A DNA stretch of 7,822 nucleotides from Bdellovibrionales bacterium. GTDB taxonomy: Bacteria; Bdellovibrionota; UBA1018; CAIPTA01. Shown here in pieces: positions 5,953 through 7,822 of this stretch. The stretch's first letter is position 1, and each line of letters begins with the position of its first letter. Position numbers and translations under genes: made by a program. Location: contig JAKFYM010000173.1 of NCBI GenBank assembly GCA_021730855.1, positions 1 to 7,822 of the forward strand. Direction: 5' to 3'. The notes beneath the pieces are model-generated. The model was not told where the DNA came from and ran no database searches. It saw only the letters and a program-made list of their open reading frames with translations.

Positions 5953-6822
5953 ATGGCATCGGGTAAGGATTTAAAAAGGCGGATTGCGAGCGTAAAGAGC
6001 ACGCAACAAATCACCAAGGCAATGAAAATGGTGGCCGCTGCTCGTTTGCGTCGTGCTCAAGAGGCGATCGTAAAGGCTAGGCCATTTGCGGCCGCAATCA
6101 AGCAGACGGTGGAAAATATCGTTAGCGACGAAGCTATCCGCGATGCCCATCCCTTGCTGGCCAAGCGCCCAGTGAAACGAGTGAATGTTTTTCTAATCAC
6201 CTCTGATCGCGGTCTTTGCGGGGGCTTCAATTCTAGTTTGGTAAAAAGAGCAGAAGCCCTTTACCGCTCCGAGGCGAGCAAATACGAAAAATTCGTTTTC
6301 ACCTGCATTGGTAAAAAAGGTTACGAATACCTTACGTTAAGAAAAATTCCGGTGGTTCAGTACCACCAAGATTTCCAAAAAGGAATGACCTACGCTCGCG
6401 TGCATGCTCTCGGCAAAGAGGCGATTGAGGGTTTCTTGAGTGGGGAGTTTGACGAAATCCGCGTGATCTTTTCGGAATTTCGTTCCGCTGTTTCCCAGGT
6501 GAGTCAGACAGTGAATCTCTTGCCCGTAGAAATTCCCCAGGAGCAAACGGCTGGCGCCCAAGGCGTAGATTTTCTTTTCGAGCCGAGCCGCGAAGACGTG
6601 CTTACCGAGCTACTCCCGCGCTATTTTATGGCCAGGCTCTATAAATCCCTTTTAGAAAACACAGCGAGTGAGCATGGGGCGCGTATGGCCGCTATGGACA
6701 GCGCCACCAAGAACGCTGGGGAAATGATTCGCAAACTTACACTAGAATACAACAAAGTGCGCCAAGCCGGGATCACCAAAGAGCTACTGGAGATCGTGTC
6801 TGGGGCTGAGGCACTTAAATAG
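5953..6822 (+). CDS. atpG: F-type ATP synthase subunit gamma (F1 central shaft)
   Basis: Gamma is the rotating shaft that couples the c-ring to the conformational cycle of alpha3-beta3. The 289 residues match E. coli (287). The N-terminal helix carries LKRRIASVKSTQQITKAMKM (7-26), the strand motif TSDRGLCGGFN is at 83-93, and the C-terminal helix ends with the typical EYNKVRQAGITKELLEI. There is no insertion of the regulatory cysteine type seen in chloroplasts and cyanobacteria. AGGAG at 5942-5946 lies 6 bases before the ATG. It sits between alpha and beta, as in the standard alpha-gamma-beta order. Confidence 0.97.
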   Translation: MASGKDLKRRIASVKSTQQITKAMKMVAAARLRRAQEAIVKARPFAAAIKQTVENIVSDEAIRDAHPLLAKRPVKRVNVFLITSDRGLCGGFNSSLVKRAEALYRSEASKYEKFVFTCIGKKGYEYLTLRKIPVVQYHQDFQKGMTYARVHALGKEAIEGFLSGEFDEIRVIFSEFRSAVSQVSQTVNLLPVEIPQEQTAGAQGVDFLFEPSREDVLTELLPRYFMARLYKSLLENTASEHGARMAAMDSATKNAGEMIRKLTLEYNKVRQAGITKELLEIVSGAEALK

Positions 6823-6842
6823 TTTTGTCATAGGAGAAAGAA

Positions 6843-7822
6843 ATGTCTGCACAAGCAATGGATTCGAAAGTAGGACACATCAAGCAGGTACTTGGCCCCG
6901 TAGTGGATGTGGAATTTCCAAGTGGAAAACTTCCGGCTATCTACGATGCCGTGCGGATCACTAACCCGGCGATCGACAACCGCGCCGGAAACCTTGTGGT
7001 GGAAGTGGCCCAGCATCTTGGTGAGAATACTGTGCGCTGTATCGCTATGGACACGACCGATGGTTTGGTGCGGGGAATGGAAGCCATCAATACGGATGAG
7101 CAGATCATGGCTCCTGTGGGTCCCGAGGCTCTGGGTCGAATCATCAATGTGATCGGCGAGCCTGTGGATGAAATGGGTCCTGTACAGACTAAGAAAAAGT
7201 ATCCTATCCACCGCCCGGCCCCAAAGTTCACGGACCAAACAGTTTCTGTGGAGCCTTTTTGGACCGGAATCAAAGTGGTAGATCTTCTCGCGCCCTACAC
7301 AAAGGGTGGAAAGATTGGTCTTTTCGGCGGCGCCGGAGTGGGTAAGACAGTATTGATCATGGAGCTCATCAACAACGTGGCCACCCAGCACGGTGGTTAT
7401 TCCGTGTTCGCTGGAGTGGGCGAGCGTACCCGCGAAGGAAACGACCTTTGGGTGGAAATGAAAGAGTCTGGAGTGATCAACAAAACATCTCTAGTGTACG
7501 GCCAGATGAACGAGCCGCCTGGAGCTCGGGCGCGTGTGGCCTTGACCGGCCTTTCGATCGCAGAATATTTTCGCGACGAAGAAAACCAAGACGTACTTTT
7601 TTTCGTAGACAATATCTTCCGCTTTACACAGGCTGGGTCTGAAGTATCTGCGCTTCTCGGCCGTATTCCCTCCGCAGTGGGTTACCAACCCACGCTCGGA
7701 ACCGAAATGGGTGAGCTGCAAGAACGGATTACGTCTACGAACAAAGGCTCGATCACTTCGATTCAGGCCGTTTATGTTCCCGCCGACGATTACACTGATC
7801 CGGCTCCCGCTACTACCTTTGC
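6843..7822 (+). CDS. atpD: F-type ATP synthase subunit beta (F1, catalytic), 5' part only
   Basis: Beta carries the catalytic sites that make ATP from ADP and phosphate. The gene is open from the ATG at 6843 to the right edge, giving 326 of about 465-480 residues. Visible motifs: the N-terminal barrel with GHIKQVLGPVVDVEFP (11-26); P-loop GGAGVGKT at 162-169 (K168, T169); GERTREGND at 193-201 with the catalytic E194; and Walker B VLFFVDNIFRF with D256. The partial ends within SIQAVYVPADDYTDPAPATT. AGGAG at 6832-6836 gives 6-base spacing. The segment VEPFWTGIKVVD (136-147) has a Trp where many beta subunits have a Glu or Val before TGIKV; this is a minor variation. atpC (epsilon) is expected beyond the edge but is not seen. 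Confidence 0.98.
   Translation, partial: MSAQAMDSKVGHIKQVLGPVVDVEFPSGKLPAIYDAVRITNPAIDNRAGNLVVEVAQHLGENTVRCIAMDTTDGLVRGMEAINTDEQIMAPVGPEALGRIINVIGEPVDEMGPVQTKKKYPIHRPAPKFTDQTVSVEPFWTGIKVVDLLAPYTKGGKIGLFGGAGVGKTVLIMELINNVATQHGGYSVFAGVGERTREGNDLWVEMKESGVINKTSLVYGQMNEPPGARARVALTGLSIAEYFRDEENQDVLFFVDNIFRFTQAGSEVSALLGRIPSAVGYQPTLGTEMGELQERITSTNKGSITSIQAVYVPADDYTDPAPATTF

Noticed and set aside
6828..7391. Long open frame (187 codons) on the minus strand
   Set aside because: It lies antisense to atpD, whose reading is clear from P-loop and catalytic motifs; the antisense product looks like a codon-bias shadow.

Overview
The window is a compact block of housekeeping genes, all on the + strand. From left to right it holds the 3' end of rsmG (gidB), a 142-bp gap with two parS-like sites, parA, parB, a bactofilin gene, and the start of an F-type ATP synthase operon: b', b, delta, alpha, gamma and the first 326 codons of beta. 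The right edge cuts atpD. The left edge cuts rsmG, whose frame is open from base 2. I see no tRNA, rRNA, insertion sequence, CRISPR array or phage gene.

The layout suggests a Gram-negative bacterium of the old 'Deltaproteobacteria' assemblage, with a Bdellovibrio-like lineage as the best guess. The order rsmG-parA-parB-bactofilin-atp, the paired b'/b peripheral-stalk genes, and an F1 operon that does not begin with atpB (a) and atpE (c) all point that way. This placement rests on gene order and recalled family knowledge, not on a search, so it is tentative. The linkage rsmG-parAB is common close to bacterial chromosome origins, and the parS-like sites fit an origin-proximal position. No DnaA-box cluster is visible here.

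Region 2-593: RsmG methylates 16S rRNA. Its stop is followed by two parS-like 16-mers (474-489 and 510-525) in opposite orientation, 36 bp centre to centre. Region 600-2861: ParA (ATPase) and ParB (parS-binding CTPase) would segregate the chromosome. The bactofilin that follows within 22 bp would form a cytoskeletal polymer, probably at the membrane, and its place here suggests a link to chromosome positioning or cell shape. Region 2862-7822: a 77-bp gap with a plausible sigma70-type promoter precedes the ATP synthase genes. The b', b and delta genes are packed with abutting or overlapping ends. The alpha, gamma and beta genes each have their own TAGGAG-N6-ATG ribosome binding site.

There is no clear new system in this window. 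The points most worth a second look are the inverted parS pair with one imperfect core, the bactofilin wedged between parB and the ATP synthase genes, and the uniform ribosome-binding sites.
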